From: Desulfomonile tiedjei DSM 6799
Lineage (GTDB): Bacteria; Desulfobacterota; Desulfomonilia; Desulfomonilales; Desulfomonilaceae
Assembly: GCF_000266945.1 (NCBI RefSeq)
Contig: NC_018025.1
Location: 1,736,001-1,800,000 of the forward strand
Length of the DNA stretch: 64,000 bases
Direction: 5' to 3'
The position numbers and the translations under genes were made by a program. Shown here piece by piece: positions 43,401-52,628 of the stretch. The notes under the pieces were generated by a model that was given only the letters and a program-made list of their open reading frames with translations, did no database searches and was not told the DNA's origin. Position 1 is the first letter of the stretch. Each line of letters starts with the position of its first letter.

Positions 43401-44193
43401 CTCCTCTATCGAGCATAATTCAGAGCCCGCGATCATGGGAAACATTGTCGATATCACCGATCGGAAAAAAGCGGAGCAAAATCTGCAGGAAACTCTTAGC
43501 AGGCTTGAAATGGTCAACCAAGAATTGGAGCAATTCACGTACGTATCGTATCACGATCTTAAAGAGCCGCTCCGAAATATTATCACGTGTCTGCAGATGA
43601 TTGAGAAACACGATCGAGACCGAGTCAGTGAAGATGGAAAAATGCTGATGATACATGCCGTCGAAGGTGCACATCGACTGGTTCGTCTGATCGACTCACT
43701 TCTGGATTACACAAAAATACGGAGCAGCGAGAGAGAAGATGTTGTAATCAGTTCAGAATCGAGTCTCACGACTGCCATTGAGAACTTGGACACAGTCATC
43801 CGGGAGAGCGGCGCAAGAATTACCTATACACCGTTGCCTGATGTAAAGGCCGATCCGGTCCTTTTGACTCAGGTTTTTCAAAACCTTTTATCAAACGCGA
43901 TAAAATTTCAATGTGAAGAACGCTCGAAGATCCATGTCTCTGCTCTCCGTCAGGGATCGGAATACGTGTTTGCCGTTCAAGATAACGGCATCGGGATCGA
44001 TCCGCAGTATTTTGAAAGAATCTTCGTCATTTTTCAGCGGCTTTTCAGTGCCGACGAATATCCTGGAACAGGAACAGGACTTGCCATCGTGAAAAAAATT
44101 GTGGAAAGCCATGGCGGAACCGTTTGGGTGGAGTCCGAATTAGGGAAAGGATCGACCTTCTTGTTCAGCCTGCCTGCGCCACGTAGTGCATGA
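40420..44193 (+). CDS. Soluble histidine kinase with six PAS domains and a GAF domain
   Basis: Protein of 1257 residues without membrane helices. Order: PAS1 (about 50-150), PAS2 (about 170-285), coiled coil (about 285-335, EERLTRSNEELEQRVIERTA), PAS3 (340-450), PAS4 (465-580), PAS5 (590-705), GAF (about 720-880, INTGGYHMAWIGFAL-type), PAS6 (900-1015), HisKA with H1045 (YVSYHDLKEPLRNIITCL) and HATPase (NLLSNAIKFQCEE, VQDNGIGIDPQYF, PGTGTGLAIVKKIVESHGGT). The YHDLKEPLR pattern is that of phytochrome-like kinases, but no bilin Cys is evident. ATG 40420 is chosen because GAAGG lies eight bases before it. No response regulator is adjacent, so the partner is elsewhere. Confidence 0.88.
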   Translation: MQNEQDAVKFEYTTEIERQRRENEIITNKLGSQQQPCIQETQMNEPSEDLLSAISQDHMYVLTRNGTFFNVSPSALETIGLKEEEVIGKNWREIEFHENLLPLFEKNLEKTFRTNRTCCGELTMPTAAGVRSYEYTLSPIRLKHDPDCVLVILRDVTETAETISDLQWNDEPGQRPVQSLNSIVLRLHVDGTIMFLNNFGLNFFGYAKHEILGKNVAILLPEKDRFGLVLSSLPDEVLKNPQSYKHVENENIRKDGSRAWVSWTNTALFDERGQIKEIVCIGNDITRVKELEERLTRSNEELEQRVIERTAELERTNRQLKLEIAGRRAIQKSLEDSEERFRLIAEKVDDVFWIVDPHDAKVLYVSPAYEKVWGRSREGLYTSRGDFPQNVHPDDRSRVFEATQELLLEGSFCCDYRIIRPDGTIRWIEDRSFPVRDSDKILKYVAGVARDITERRLAEIRLRESEELFRRTFDKAPIGAALVSMDLRVLRVNEALCKMTQYSEREFAKLGMCGVAHPGEVEPDLERIKQLERGVIESYSADKRYFRKDGKMIWVDSSVRLIRDYMGNPLYYLPMMTEITDRKIAEFQLSESEERFRLAAQFASDFVYEWNLKTDSVRTFGTGAPPLGYSDEEFENITQWISKIHPDDIDRVRDGVRNSIEAGTPYSEEYRVVHKDGSYRYWWGRGNALRDEEGTAYKWIGAASDVTDRKITELRLQRLNRALRMVNACNELLVRASSESSLLEGICDVIVNTGGYHMAWIGFALDIEGKEVRPVAWSGSESEHLQSVHVSWDPSRPDGQGPIAQAIRSGEYCVVTDIQSDPGTQCWNDLPFFQKCKSVACLPLFVHKKIIGILTIYSDREEAYDAEEISLLMSLSEDLSYGLTTLRLRAAHENMAKVLEQREKQYRLLTDNSLTGIFIFQNERLVYVNDRLASTYGYSREEVLGREPRQFLVEEDREWAMAQKNSLFQGAELEPAEIRVYDKAGNVRWVQVYVSSIEHNSEPAIMGNIVDITDRKKAEQNLQETLSRLEMVNQELEQFTYVSYHDLKEPLRNIITCLQMIEKHDRDRVSEDGKMLMIHAVEGAHRLVRLIDSLLDYTKIRSSEREDVVISSESSLTTAIENLDTVIRESGARITYTPLPDVKADPVLLTQVFQNLLSNAIKFQCEERSKIHVSALRQGSEYVFAVQDNGIGIDPQYFERIFVIFQRLFSADEYPGTGTGLAIVKKIVESHGGTVWVESELGKGSTFLFSLPAPRSA

Positions 44194-44199
44194 TGTTTC

Positions 44200-44332
44200 A
44201 TACATTTTGCAGTTACGCACACAAAATAGCGAAGGCTGGAGTGTCCTGAGCGGAGTGATTAGACGGCTTTGCGTCGTCCGGAGCGAAGGATACTCCAGCC
44301 TTCCAGATTATGAAAAAAACCGAATCGGTGTG
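44200..44332. repeat. R2 repeat after the PAS kinase
   Basis: Inverted copy from ATACATTTTGCAGTTACGC to AACCGAATCGGTGTGAT, with the GCGTCGTCCGGAGCGAAGGA core. It begins seven bases after the kinase stop. Confidence 0.8.
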
Positions 44333-44522
44333 ATACGCTCGCCTGATCGGGATTCTGTGTGGCCTTTTGGAATTACTGCCCGTCAATCCCATCGGATGTT
44401 TGCTTGACTTTATCCGTGCCCCGCAATTAAGCTGCACTTCAACATGAACGCGAAAGGTGTAATTTGTATTTGCTGATTCAGGCAACCTCCACATCCGGAT
44501 TGTCATCACATTGAGTATTCAT

Positions 44523-45611
44523 ATGAACACGTTACCTTCGTACTTGCCGAAGAAATTTCAACGTATCCACATCGAGCTAACCAACAGGTGCAACTTCTCC
44601 TGTATTTTTTGCCCCGATGGATTGATGACGCGCAAAAGAGGATTCATGCCTTTTTCCCTGGCATGCTCCGCACTGGACCGGATTTCCGAACTGGATCTCG
44701 CAGAAAAAGTGACGTTTCACGTCATGGGTGAGCCTCTGCTTCACCCCGAATTCTTCCGGGTCCTCGATCATGCAGCGTCCAGAAATGTCCCCGTAGGACT
44801 CACTACGAATGGAGCATTACTCAAATCAGACACTATCCGGGAGATTGCAGGTCGCGATCTGTACCAGATCGATATTTCGCTCCAAACACCGGACAGGGAA
44901 AGCTTTCATGCAACCCGCGGTACGCGGATGGATTTCGAAAAGTACAGGGACAACCTTCTTTCCCTTCTCGCTGCATGTTCGACACGCCCTTCACCGCCTA
45001 TTTTCAAGATCCGCATGATGACCACCCGATTTGCCGGAAAGATGCGAAAGCAACTCGGAGTGCCGAATTTCATGCCGGATTCTGCAACCCTGCAGAGGAC
45101 GGTGCTCGAGTGGACCGAACGCATCTACGAGCGTCTAGGGCTGGAGGCGACGGCAAATAACGTCAAGAAACATATAGGAAAGATCCGCATTCACGGTTGG
45201 AATGTGATAGAGATCGCTCCGAAAATATTCATTGAAACGTACGTCCTTACCGACTGGGGAAATGCGTTTGCCGAAAACAATCTTATCGAGGCAAACCGCG
45301 GCTACTGCTTTGGAATGCGAGATCATTTCGCAATTCTGTATACTGGTGACGTGGTGTTGTGCTGCGTAGATTTCGACGGCAAAACAGGCATTGGAAACCT
45401 GAACGACAAGAACTTGTCTGAGATCCTCGCTTCTCCCGAGCTGGAGAAGATTATGGAAGGATTCAAGACCGGCAAGCTCGTGCACCCTCACTGCCGCCGC
45501 TGCCTGGGCACATCGAGCAGGTTGGCCTCCTGGATCAAACCCGTAGCATCGGTTTTGGGGCTGAAGGTTTTGAAACCGTTCTTTTATAGAAAATACAAGT
45601 TGTACGAATAG
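44523..45611 (+). CDS. Radical SAM protein with SPASM-like C-terminal domain
   Basis: Protein of 362 residues. The N-terminal motif ELTNRCNFSCIFCPDG gives the CxxxCxxC cluster that binds S-adenosylmethionine. FHVMGEPLLHPEF is the GGE-like motif and GLTTNGALL follows. The C-terminal part (YCFGMRDHFAILYTGDVVLC, CVDFDGKTGIGNL, then HPHCRRCLG) is a SPASM-like auxiliary-cluster domain with several cysteines. Such enzymes modify peptides or carry out sugar/cofactor chemistry; no precursor peptide is seen nearby, so the substrate is unknown. ATG 44523 is used; a TTG at 44511 is in frame. Neither has a clear ribosome site. Confidence 0.82.
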   Translation: MNTLPSYLPKKFQRIHIELTNRCNFSCIFCPDGLMTRKRGFMPFSLACSALDRISELDLAEKVTFHVMGEPLLHPEFFRVLDHAASRNVPVGLTTNGALLKSDTIREIAGRDLYQIDISLQTPDRESFHATRGTRMDFEKYRDNLLSLLAACSTRPSPPIFKIRMMTTRFAGKMRKQLGVPNFMPDSATLQRTVLEWTERIYERLGLEATANNVKKHIGKIRIHGWNVIEIAPKIFIETYVLTDWGNAFAENNLIEANRGYCFGMRDHFAILYTGDVVLCCVDFDGKTGIGNLNDKNLSEILASPELEKIMEGFKTGKLVHPHCRRCLGTSSRLASWIKPVASVLGLKVLKPFFYRKYKLYE

Positions 45612-45638
45612 AATCCCAATTGTATCCACGGGAGCAAG

Positions 45639-45821
45639 AAAGTGTCTCAAAAGTCGAAATTTATCCCAGATCGTGGCACGAAGCTCTCATGGTCTCGCTG
45701 GCCTGATTGTAGGGGCGGGCCTCGTGTCCGCCCAAATAAGGGTAGGCACTAGACCTACCCCTACGAAGATGTCGAATCGTGGCACGATTTGTTGTGCATT
45801 CGAGAATTTTGAGACAGTTTC
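45639..45821. mobile_element. R5 MITE-like element, complete copy
   Basis: Element of 183 bases: GAAAGTGTCTCAAAAGTCG at the left and the inverted GAATTTTGAGACAGTTTC at the right, each followed inwards by GTGGCACGA. Flanked by direct GCAA repeats (45635-45638 and 45822-45825), a four-base target duplication of a different sequence from the copy at 6114. It lies between convergent genes. Confidence 0.87.
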
Positions 45822-45933
45822 GCAAACCCGCAGCTACTCATGGTCTGTCCCTTCAGGAAGTTTCAGTCTTGAACCGAGTGGCCCCCAACGCAGAACCGGC
45901 AAATTAGCGGAGCATAAGGGCATAATCCAAGAA

Positions 45934-48192
45934 TTATTTCGTCAAAAGCAAATCCACCATATCCTGTCTTCCCGCTTCTGAGGCAACTGTCAGCGCACTC
46001 TTCCCTTCCCAGTCCTCTGCTGCTATATCGGCTCCTTCGGCAAGGAGCATTTTGGCAACCGCTTTATGCCCGTTCTGTACCGCTTTCATCAGCGCAGTTT
46101 TTTGGCGGTTGTTTGCTCCATTGATCTCCACGCCTTTGGTCAAGAGGAATTTCACGATTTCCACATGACCCCCATCGGCAGCGGCAATCAAAGCAGTGTC
46201 GCCATCCCTGTTTTTCGCATTCTTATCCGAACCCGCTGACATCAAATATCTCACCACTTCACGATGACCGTTTCTGGCGGCTACAATAAGTGGCGTATTC
46301 CCTTCGCTGCCCGCTACGTTCACATCCGATTTTTTTTCGCAGAGAGCCTTGACTGCCTCTATACGGCCCTTTGCCACCGTAAGTATCAATGCGGTGTTGC
46401 CGTTTGCCGCCTGAGCATTTGGAAACGCCCCCGCATCCAGAAGGACTTTCACGACATCCGCGTGTCCGTTTTCCGCTGCTCGCATTAGTGCCGTATATCC
46501 GTTGCTGCCACGCAGATTGATGATGGCTCCCTTGGAGATGAGCAGTCTCACTGTATCAGAATGTCCCAAACCTGCTGCAAACATCAGTGCAGAGTCTTTT
46601 GACTCAGTCTGAGCATTTGCATCGATCATCCCGGACAAGGCCCGATTGGTTTCCTCAAGGTTGCCGCTCAAGACAGCCATGATAAGGCTGCGCTCGGGTG
46701 CCCCTTTTCCGGAAACGAGTACATCGGCTCCTTTTGCCAGGAGATACTTGATTATATCCAGGTGTCCTGCCCGGGCGGCTTTGATCAAAGGAGTCGCAGA
46801 TTCCAAATCCGCGGAATTAATGTCAGCACCCCAATCCACGAGGAGCTTTACCAGATCCAAACGTCCGGCTCCTGCAGCAAGGCTGAGTGCCGTGTCGCCT
46901 GCATTTGTCCTGGCTCTCACGTTTGCATTTTTTTCCAGAAGCAGTTCTGCTATTCTCGCGTGCCCGCGTTCTGCAGCAAACGCAAGAGGAGTGTAACCTT
47001 CACTATTTTTCTGGTTCACATCTGCGCCGTGTTCCAGGAGAAGCGGCACAACGTGCTCATGACCGGCTTTGCATGCGCTGGAAAGCGCAGTCGCTCCCTC
47101 CTGAAAAACCGCATTGACGTCAGCACCCTTCGCCAACAATAACTTTACGGCCTCAGACTGGCCATGAGCTGAAGCGGAGATCAAAGGGGTTGCGTTCCGT
47201 TCGTCCCGGACATCCACGTCTGCTATCTGGCCCATCATATCCTGCAGTTTTTCGAGGTTTCCCGTCTCGGCCGATTTGAACAAACGTTTTTTCAATTCCG
47301 CAACAGGAACTCGCGGTCCAACAAAGGACAAAGGGAAAGCTCCAACCACTTTGCCTTCAAATTGTGGGTGTTGGCGACCTTCGGTCTTCTTTTTGGTTAC
47401 GGAATAAGCGTACTCGTACGCTTCATTGAGGGTAACGAGTCCGTCGTGGTCCTTATCTGCTTTGCCCTTCAACCCTTCGAGAAAACTGTGGGTGAAAATG
47501 CTGTTCTTGAAATCGGGCGATTCCCAGGAAAGCTCGCCGCTTCTTGCGGAAGTAATAATCGCTCTACCGGATGAACTCTTTGCTTCCTGCAGAAATAATT
47601 CGAGGGAAGGGCTCAAGGCCTTTGCCTTCATCTGAGAGAAGCCCCCCGCATAACACGCGTCGGCAATGATGAGCACCCGCTCCGCATTCAAGCCTTTGAG
47701 AAAATCCAGGCCGCTCATTTTAACGGAAGTGGTGCCCAGATAATCGGGTTCTGCATCGTGAGGCAAGAAGAGGAAATCATTCGGGCGAAGTGGGTCGAAC
47801 CCGCCATGACCGCTGAAAAAAAGGATTACCGTATCGTCCTTCGATGCCTTGGGAAGCGCGTAATAGAGATATTTTTCTACTTCGGATTTAGTGGCTTTCT
47901 CATTCATGAGAAATGTCACGTTCGTATTTCTGAATATTCCTTGCTGAGTAGTAAGAAAATCACCAAATTCTTTCGCGTCTTTGTCTGACAGGTCGAGTCT
48001 GGGAACCCGGGGGTCCTTGTACTTTGAAATTCCCACTACGAGAGCATACAAGTCACCGGATTTGGTTTGAGGAAGAACGGACGCCCCAGGCCGAGACGCT
48101 GCTGCCTTCTTTGTTTCTGCAGCGTTGGCCGGAAGACCGGAAAAAAGGAGCAAGAAAACAAATAGGCCGATAACGAGCGCCCGATATGGCAT
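45934..48192 (-). CDS. Exported caspase-family protease with EF-hand and ankyrin repeats
   Basis: Protein of 752 residues. Signal peptide 1-24 (LVIGLFVFLLLFSGLPANA), then a caspase/metacaspase (peptidase C14) domain at about 45-290: YALVVGISKYKDPRVPRLDL, H129 in ILFFSGHGGFD and C180 in IIADACYAGGF form the catalytic dyad. DKDHDGLVTLNE (246-257) is a textbook EF-hand loop with Asp at 1, 3 and 5 and Glu at 12, so calcium control is plausible. From about 300 to the end there are about 13 ankyrin repeats (TPLISASAHGQSEAVKLLLA and so on) for binding partners. It is predicted periplasmic or secreted, unlike most caspase homologues. Monocistronic. Substrate and partner unknown. Confidence 0.88.
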   Translation of the reverse strand: MPYRALVIGLFVFLLLFSGLPANAAETKKAAASRPGASVLPQTKSGDLYALVVGISKYKDPRVPRLDLSDKDAKEFGDFLTTQQGIFRNTNVTFLMNEKATKSEVEKYLYYALPKASKDDTVILFFSGHGGFDPLRPNDFLFLPHDAEPDYLGTTSVKMSGLDFLKGLNAERVLIIADACYAGGFSQMKAKALSPSLELFLQEAKSSSGRAIITSARSGELSWESPDFKNSIFTHSFLEGLKGKADKDHDGLVTLNEAYEYAYSVTKKKTEGRQHPQFEGKVVGAFPLSFVGPRVPVAELKKRLFKSAETGNLEKLQDMMGQIADVDVRDERNATPLISASAHGQSEAVKLLLAKGADVNAVFQEGATALSSACKAGHEHVVPLLLEHGADVNQKNSEGYTPLAFAAERGHARIAELLLEKNANVRARTNAGDTALSLAAGAGRLDLVKLLVDWGADINSADLESATPLIKAARAGHLDIIKYLLAKGADVLVSGKGAPERSLIMAVLSGNLEETNRALSGMIDANAQTESKDSALMFAAGLGHSDTVRLLISKGAIINLRGSNGYTALMRAAENGHADVVKVLLDAGAFPNAQAANGNTALILTVAKGRIEAVKALCEKKSDVNVAGSEGNTPLIVAARNGHREVVRYLMSAGSDKNAKNRDGDTALIAAADGGHVEIVKFLLTKGVEINGANNRQKTALMKAVQNGHKAVAKMLLAEGADIAAEDWEGKSALTVASEAGRQDMVDLLLTK

Positions 48193-48654
48193 GAATTACC
48201 TCCTTTTTTCTGAATCTGATAATCGCATGAAAAACGATACGTACTTCATTGTTTCGACATCGAAAATCATTCAGAGTTCTCTGCGCATCTTTTTTTTCTG
48301 AAAACGCGTACCCCGAATGATGTACTCATAGCTCGATACGCGAAAAATCTCAATTCTTACTGAATGGAGAGCTACATATTAACTTTGGTTACTTGGCAAC
48401 CGTCTCTGGGGCGGGCTCCTGACTTGGAGTTTATGTGAATATTGTATACCTTGCCAAGATAACGCAATAAGGGATGAAGAGATTTTTGGATGTGCTCGTG
48501 TGTCCAACGTTGTTGTATTATCCTGGTGTGTTAACCAAATTCCAGAATACAAATAATCTGACAACTTGTAAAAAATGCTTCCATTTTTCTGAAATTATTG
48601 TATTATTCGCCCTCAACATACTGCTTCGATCCCAAAGGTCCGGCAGGAGACATC
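48193..48654. other. Gene-free AT-rich region between divergent genes
   Basis: 460 bases between the caspase gene and the AmpG-like gene. No repeat family, RNA or convincing promoter was found. The plus-strand frame that opens at 48598 only extends the permease upstream of its ribosome-binding site. Confidence 0.45.
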
Positions 48655-50013
48655 GTGAACCTCGACAAAAAGCTCGTCCTCATTTCGTTTTTGTACTTTG
48701 CCGAGGGCTTCCCGTTTGGAATCATCGAACAAACTCTACCTGTGTATCTCCGCCTGCACGGAATGTCTCTTGCATCAATGGGAATGCTGAGTCTGGTAAG
48801 TCTGCCCTACGCTCTGAAATTTCTTTGGGCCCCCGCTGTGGACTTTCTGGGAAGCCGCCGCAGATGGATTGCCGGTTCGCAGCTCATACTTGCCGGTTTG
48901 ATGTGCACGCTTGTCGCTCTCGACCCTGAGTCTCCCAATATCATGCTCTGGGCGATCATTGCATCCCTGGCGATCATGTCCGCAACCCAGGACATTGCGA
49001 TAGATGCATACTCTATCGAGCTGCTGGACACTCGCGAGATGGGTGTGGCTAACGGCTTCAGGCAAGCGGCATATCGTGTGGCATTGATCGTTTCAGGCGG
49101 ACTCTTTGTTGCCCTGGGGGGCTGGCTGGGATGGACGACCGCTTTCATGGCCACTGCAGCAATACTCTGTATTTCCGGTCTGATTTCACTCGGGCTCCCG
49201 CATGTGGACGTAAGACGTTCTCCGTTTTCTGCCGCATCGCTCAAGGCCCCCTTTAAGGACTTGTTTGCCCGAGCCGGCGTAGTTCCGGTGATTCTCTTTA
49301 TCCTTTTCTACAAACTGGGAGATCTGGCCATGGGGCCGATCGTCCGGCCATTCTGGTTGGATCGCGGACTTACAACGGAAGAAATCGGGCTCATCACCGG
49401 AACCCTTGGAGTATTTGCAGCCATCTCAGGGGGACTTGCGGGCGGCATGCTGATGAACAGGCATGGGATCTATCGAGGATTGTGGATCTTCGGATTGGCC
49501 CAGTGCTTCAGTCATTTTGCGTATGCATTTGTTGCCGCGTACCCGGTGACGGGCCACATCGGGGTCTATTTTGCCTCACTTGCCGAATCTTTTTGCAGCG
49601 GTCTCGGAACTGCCGCTTTTCTGGCTTTCCTCATGAGCATCTGCAACAGGGAGTTTTCTGCAACTCAGTATGCATTGCTTTCTGCGATCTTTCGGGTAAC
49701 GGGAATCGCCGCAGGCACATTCAGCGGATTTGCGACAGATGCGCTGGGATACGCATTCTATTTTGGCGTGACGTTTCTTTTGCCGCTTCCGTCTTTCGCA
49801 TTTCTCAGCCACGTGAGGAATTGGATTCCGGAAGAAAGCAAGTCGGCTGAAGTGAGATCCAAGAGCGACATCGATCATGTGAGAGATTCCGCAGAGGAGC
49901 CAACAATTGTTCGTCTCCGCAAGAAAGATTATCCCGCAGGGGAACCGGCTAGACCCGCATATAGGGAAGGTGCGCCGGAAATTTCCGAAATCAGAGACAG
50001 CCGAGCGCCATAA
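48655..50013 (+). CDS. MFS permease, AmpG-like
   Basis: Protein of 452 residues with about 12 membrane helices. FLYFAEGFPFGIIEQTLPVY, SLPYALKFLWAPAVDFLGSR and ATQDIAIDAYSIELLDTREM are characteristic of the AmpG/RhtX branch of the major facilitator superfamily. AmpG imports anhydromuropeptides for recycling, which would agree with the AmgK/MurU-like pair elsewhere in the window, though siderophore import is also possible in this branch. The C-terminal 50 residues are charged and cytoplasmic. GTG 48655 is preferred because CAGGAGA lies six bases before it. The following glycosyltransferase starts 111 bases on. Confidence 0.8.
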   Translation: MNLDKKLVLISFLYFAEGFPFGIIEQTLPVYLRLHGMSLASMGMLSLVSLPYALKFLWAPAVDFLGSRRRWIAGSQLILAGLMCTLVALDPESPNIMLWAIIASLAIMSATQDIAIDAYSIELLDTREMGVANGFRQAAYRVALIVSGGLFVALGGWLGWTTAFMATAAILCISGLISLGLPHVDVRRSPFSAASLKAPFKDLFARAGVVPVILFILFYKLGDLAMGPIVRPFWLDRGLTTEEIGLITGTLGVFAAISGGLAGGMLMNRHGIYRGLWIFGLAQCFSHFAYAFVAAYPVTGHIGVYFASLAESFCSGLGTAAFLAFLMSICNREFSATQYALLSAIFRVTGIAAGTFSGFATDALGYAFYFGVTFLLPLPSFAFLSHVRNWIPEESKSAEVRSKSDIDHVRDSAEEPTIVRLRKKDYPAGEPARPAYREGAPEISEIRDSRAP

Positions 50014-50124
50014 GCGGGACATTTTCCTCCCTTTTGCCCCTCTTGTGAGTTCCCCATTTTCTTGATGACCGTCATGCGTTTCTGATACAGTCAATTCCCC
50101 AAATCATGAAAGGCTGTTCCCCGA

Positions 50125-51186
50125 ATGGGTCGTATTTTGTATGGCGTCATGGGTGATGCTCAGGGACACGTGAGCCGGTCGCTTGCAGTCGCTCAGTCTC
50201 TGCCGGACCATGAATTCCTGTTTCTCGGAGGAGGATCGGTCCACACGGTGACAAAACTCGGGTATAGAGTGGAAGACGTGCCCATGGCCGGAACCTTGTA
50301 CCGAGGCACTCAAGTCGACCTCGTAGGGACAGCCAAGAACGCGCTGCAAGTGTTTGCAAGAAGTTCCCCTGTCGTTCGGAGGGTTGCATCAATAATCCGC
50401 GAGCTTGACCCGGACCTCATTATCACGGATTACGAATACTTCACTCCGTTGGCAGCGAAAAATCTAGGACGCCGGTGTGTCAGCCTCGATCATCAGCACG
50501 TGCTGACCCATTGCAGCTATGAAGTTCCGAGAGAGCAGCTTCTGAACCGGTTTTTTACCTGTTCCGCGGTGCGTTACCTGTACAGCAATGCAACACGTTA
50601 CTTCATTATCTCTTTCTTTATGCCGCCTCCGAAAAATCCGGACACTGTGGAGTTGTTCCCACCCATACTGAGAAAAGCCGTTTTCGAGCACAGTGCGACA
50701 GAAGGCGAGCATGTTGTGGTGTACGTGAGGAGCAACACCTTCAATAACCTCTTACCGCTCTTATCCGAAAAGAAAAGCATCTTCCACATCTACGGAATGG
50801 AGCCTCGTAATGCTGCAAAGAATATCGTGTTCAAGCCACATTCGGTGCACGGATTTCTGGAAGATATTGCATCGTGCCGCTACATCATTGCGACCGGAGG
50901 GCATGCGCTGATCAGTGAATCGCTCTATTTCGGCAAGCCGTTACTATGTATTCCGGTTGGGATGGCTTACGAACAATTCCTGAACGCTCATTTTGTCGAG
51001 AAAATGGGACTGGGCAGATGCTGGACCGGTAAGGAGCCCACGCATGCAGTACTCGATGATTTCGAATCACATTTTATTGAATATAGAGATGCTATTCGTC
51101 GGCACGCACGTTTCGACAATCGACCCTTGAACTCAAGATTGGAGCAGTTGATTAGCGAAGGATTCAGCAAGAAAAGCCAGTCATAG
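50125..51186 (+). CDS. GT-B glycosyltransferase (GT1/GT28-like)
   Basis: Protein of 353 residues. The N-terminal motif RILYGVMGDAQGHVSRSLAV is the donor-side Gly-rich loop of MurG-like/GT28-related enzymes of the MJ1255 type. PDLIITDYEYFTPLAAKNLG lies at the acceptor domain, and CRYIIATGGHALISESLYFG KPLL with PVGMAYEQFLNAHFVEKMG is the nucleotide-sugar binding motif of the C-terminal Rossmann domain. It should act in the cytoplasm or at the membrane surface on a lipid or small acceptor; the substrates are unknown. The ATG lies 111 bases after the AmpG-like gene in the same direction. Confidence 0.78.
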   Translation: MGRILYGVMGDAQGHVSRSLAVAQSLPDHEFLFLGGGSVHTVTKLGYRVEDVPMAGTLYRGTQVDLVGTAKNALQVFARSSPVVRRVASIIRELDPDLIITDYEYFTPLAAKNLGRRCVSLDHQHVLTHCSYEVPREQLLNRFFTCSAVRYLYSNATRYFIISFFMPPPKNPDTVELFPPILRKAVFEHSATEGEHVVVYVRSNTFNNLLPLLSEKKSIFHIYGMEPRNAAKNIVFKPHSVHGFLEDIASCRYIIATGGHALISESLYFGKPLLCIPVGMAYEQFLNAHFVEKMGLGRCWTGKEPTHAVLDDFESHFIEYRDAIRRHARFDNRPLNSRLEQLISEGFSKKSQS

Positions 51187-51320
51187 TAGTGATTCGCTAG
51201 CAGTAAGATTTGATAATGTTTTCAAGAAATTTGGATAACAAGTTGATATCTCAAATAGGTCTGCTCATCCTCTTACGCTGTCGCGAAATTGGAAGATATG
51301 AAAAGAAGGTATGGAATTAA

Positions 51321-52505
51321 ATGAATAAACAATTCTATCATCTAAGGTCCCCGGGTCCGGATAAGCCCCATCAAATTTATGGGCGATCGGCATGGGAGAG
51401 AACCTTTGGCAGAGCAGAATGGCCCGCGATTGCAGCCGGATTCGCTACCGGTCGCATGTATTCGCCACATGGGTACCCGAAAAAAGATCTGGCCATTGTG
51501 CTTCCAACATCCAAGATAGGTGATTTCGTATGGACATGGTACAGCGAGTGCATTGTTCCGGATAAGACATTGGCGCTTTTCAAGGAAGCGAATTTTACGG
51601 GTTATGAAACTCGTCCGGTTATAATTGAAAAAGTCAAGGGTCTCAAGAAGAAGCATAGAGAAGAAGCGCCCATTCCCCAGCTATGGGAACTGTTGATCAG
51701 AGGCAAGGGAGGAGATGCCGCGCCTGAATCCGGGATAGCTCCTTATCAATATGAAGATAGTTCCGGTGTCGTGCACAGTGGCTACACCTCTTATCGCAAT
51801 GGGATCATCGTTGACGAAACCAACTGGGACGGCTCAGATTTCTTCACAATCAATGGATATCCCAAATTCCTTTTGGTTACTGAGCGGGTCAAAGAGTTCA
51901 TAATGGATCGGCAACTGACCAATTGCGCACTCGTACCATCCGACAAACTGAGATGGGGATCGGACGTAACGCCTGAAGAATCTTTGGCGCAGGACCGTGA
52001 GTTGGCCAGCCGTTCCTTTGAGGAACTCCTTGCGGAACTCGAAGACCCTGAATCGGCCAGGAGAGCCATGTACGGTCTGGGGTGCAAAGGCGATCCTCGG
52101 GCATTAGATTCTCTCATTGAGAGATTCGATCATCCGGACGTTTTGATCTGGCGTCCGGCGGCAAGTGCAGTGGCAGCTATTGCCAAGCACAAGTCATCAT
52201 CCGAACAGACTCGAGAGGAGATCTTTTCAAGACTTTGTGCATTGCTCGATCACAAGGATCCGCGGATACGAAAGACTGCAGCCATGGCCTTGAGTTACAT
52301 TGGGAGCGAGCAAGCGGCTCAGAAAGTCATGAGAGTGCTGAGTGATCCGGACGAATCGGTGCGAAGTACAGGCGTATTTGTAATGGGTTTCCTTCGGTAC
52401 AGGCCTGCATTGGAGGCCGTAAGACCTCTGATTCGGGATCGGAGCAAAAACGTACGCGAACATGCTCGACGAGTAGTCGCAGAATTGGAATGCGAATTCC
52501 GCTGA
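51321..52505 (+). CDS. HEAT-repeat protein with an immunity-protein-like N-terminal domain
   Basis: Protein of 394 residues. The N-terminal part (about 1-215) loosely recalls Imm11/double-CxxCG-type immunity proteins of myxobacteria and deltaproteobacteria, in particular FFTINGYPKFLLVTERVKEF followed by QLTNCALVPSDKLRWG; this is a weak pattern match. The C-terminal part (about 240-394) contains four to five HEAT/Armadillo-type helical repeats (GLGCKGDPRALDSLIERFDH, LLDHKDPRIRKTAAMALSYI, VLSDPDESVRSTGVFVMGFL, RDRSKNVREHARRVVAELEC). No toxin gene is adjacent. Cytoplasmic, probably a protein-binding factor. The ATG lacks a strong ribosome site. Confidence 0.62.
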   Translation: MNKQFYHLRSPGPDKPHQIYGRSAWERTFGRAEWPAIAAGFATGRMYSPHGYPKKDLAIVLPTSKIGDFVWTWYSECIVPDKTLALFKEANFTGYETRPVIIEKVKGLKKKHREEAPIPQLWELLIRGKGGDAAPESGIAPYQYEDSSGVVHSGYTSYRNGIIVDETNWDGSDFFTINGYPKFLLVTERVKEFIMDRQLTNCALVPSDKLRWGSDVTPEESLAQDRELASRSFEELLAELEDPESARRAMYGLGCKGDPRALDSLIERFDHPDVLIWRPAASAVAAIAKHKSSSEQTREEIFSRLCALLDHKDPRIRKTAAMALSYIGSEQAAQKVMRVLSDPDESVRSTGVFVMGFLRYRPALEAVRPLIRDRSKNVREHARRVVAELECEFR

Positions 52506-52526
52506 AAAGTGTCGTCCGGATTCAGT

Positions 52527-52600
52527 ATGCAGGATGCTGGTGAGCGAAGCGAACCGCATCTTTCGAGTTGGTCACCGCATCTACGCTGCCTAGATCGGCT
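52527..52600. repeat. R6-related repeat
   Basis: GCAGGATGCTGGTGAGCGAA, GCGAACCGCATC and GTCACCGCATCTACGCTGCC: diverged parts of the R6 palindrome at 13063-13146, between the convergent HEAT and Fic genes. Confidence 0.5.
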
Positions 52601-52628
52601 TTTCCGGCGTGCCCCCCAACTTCTACAT

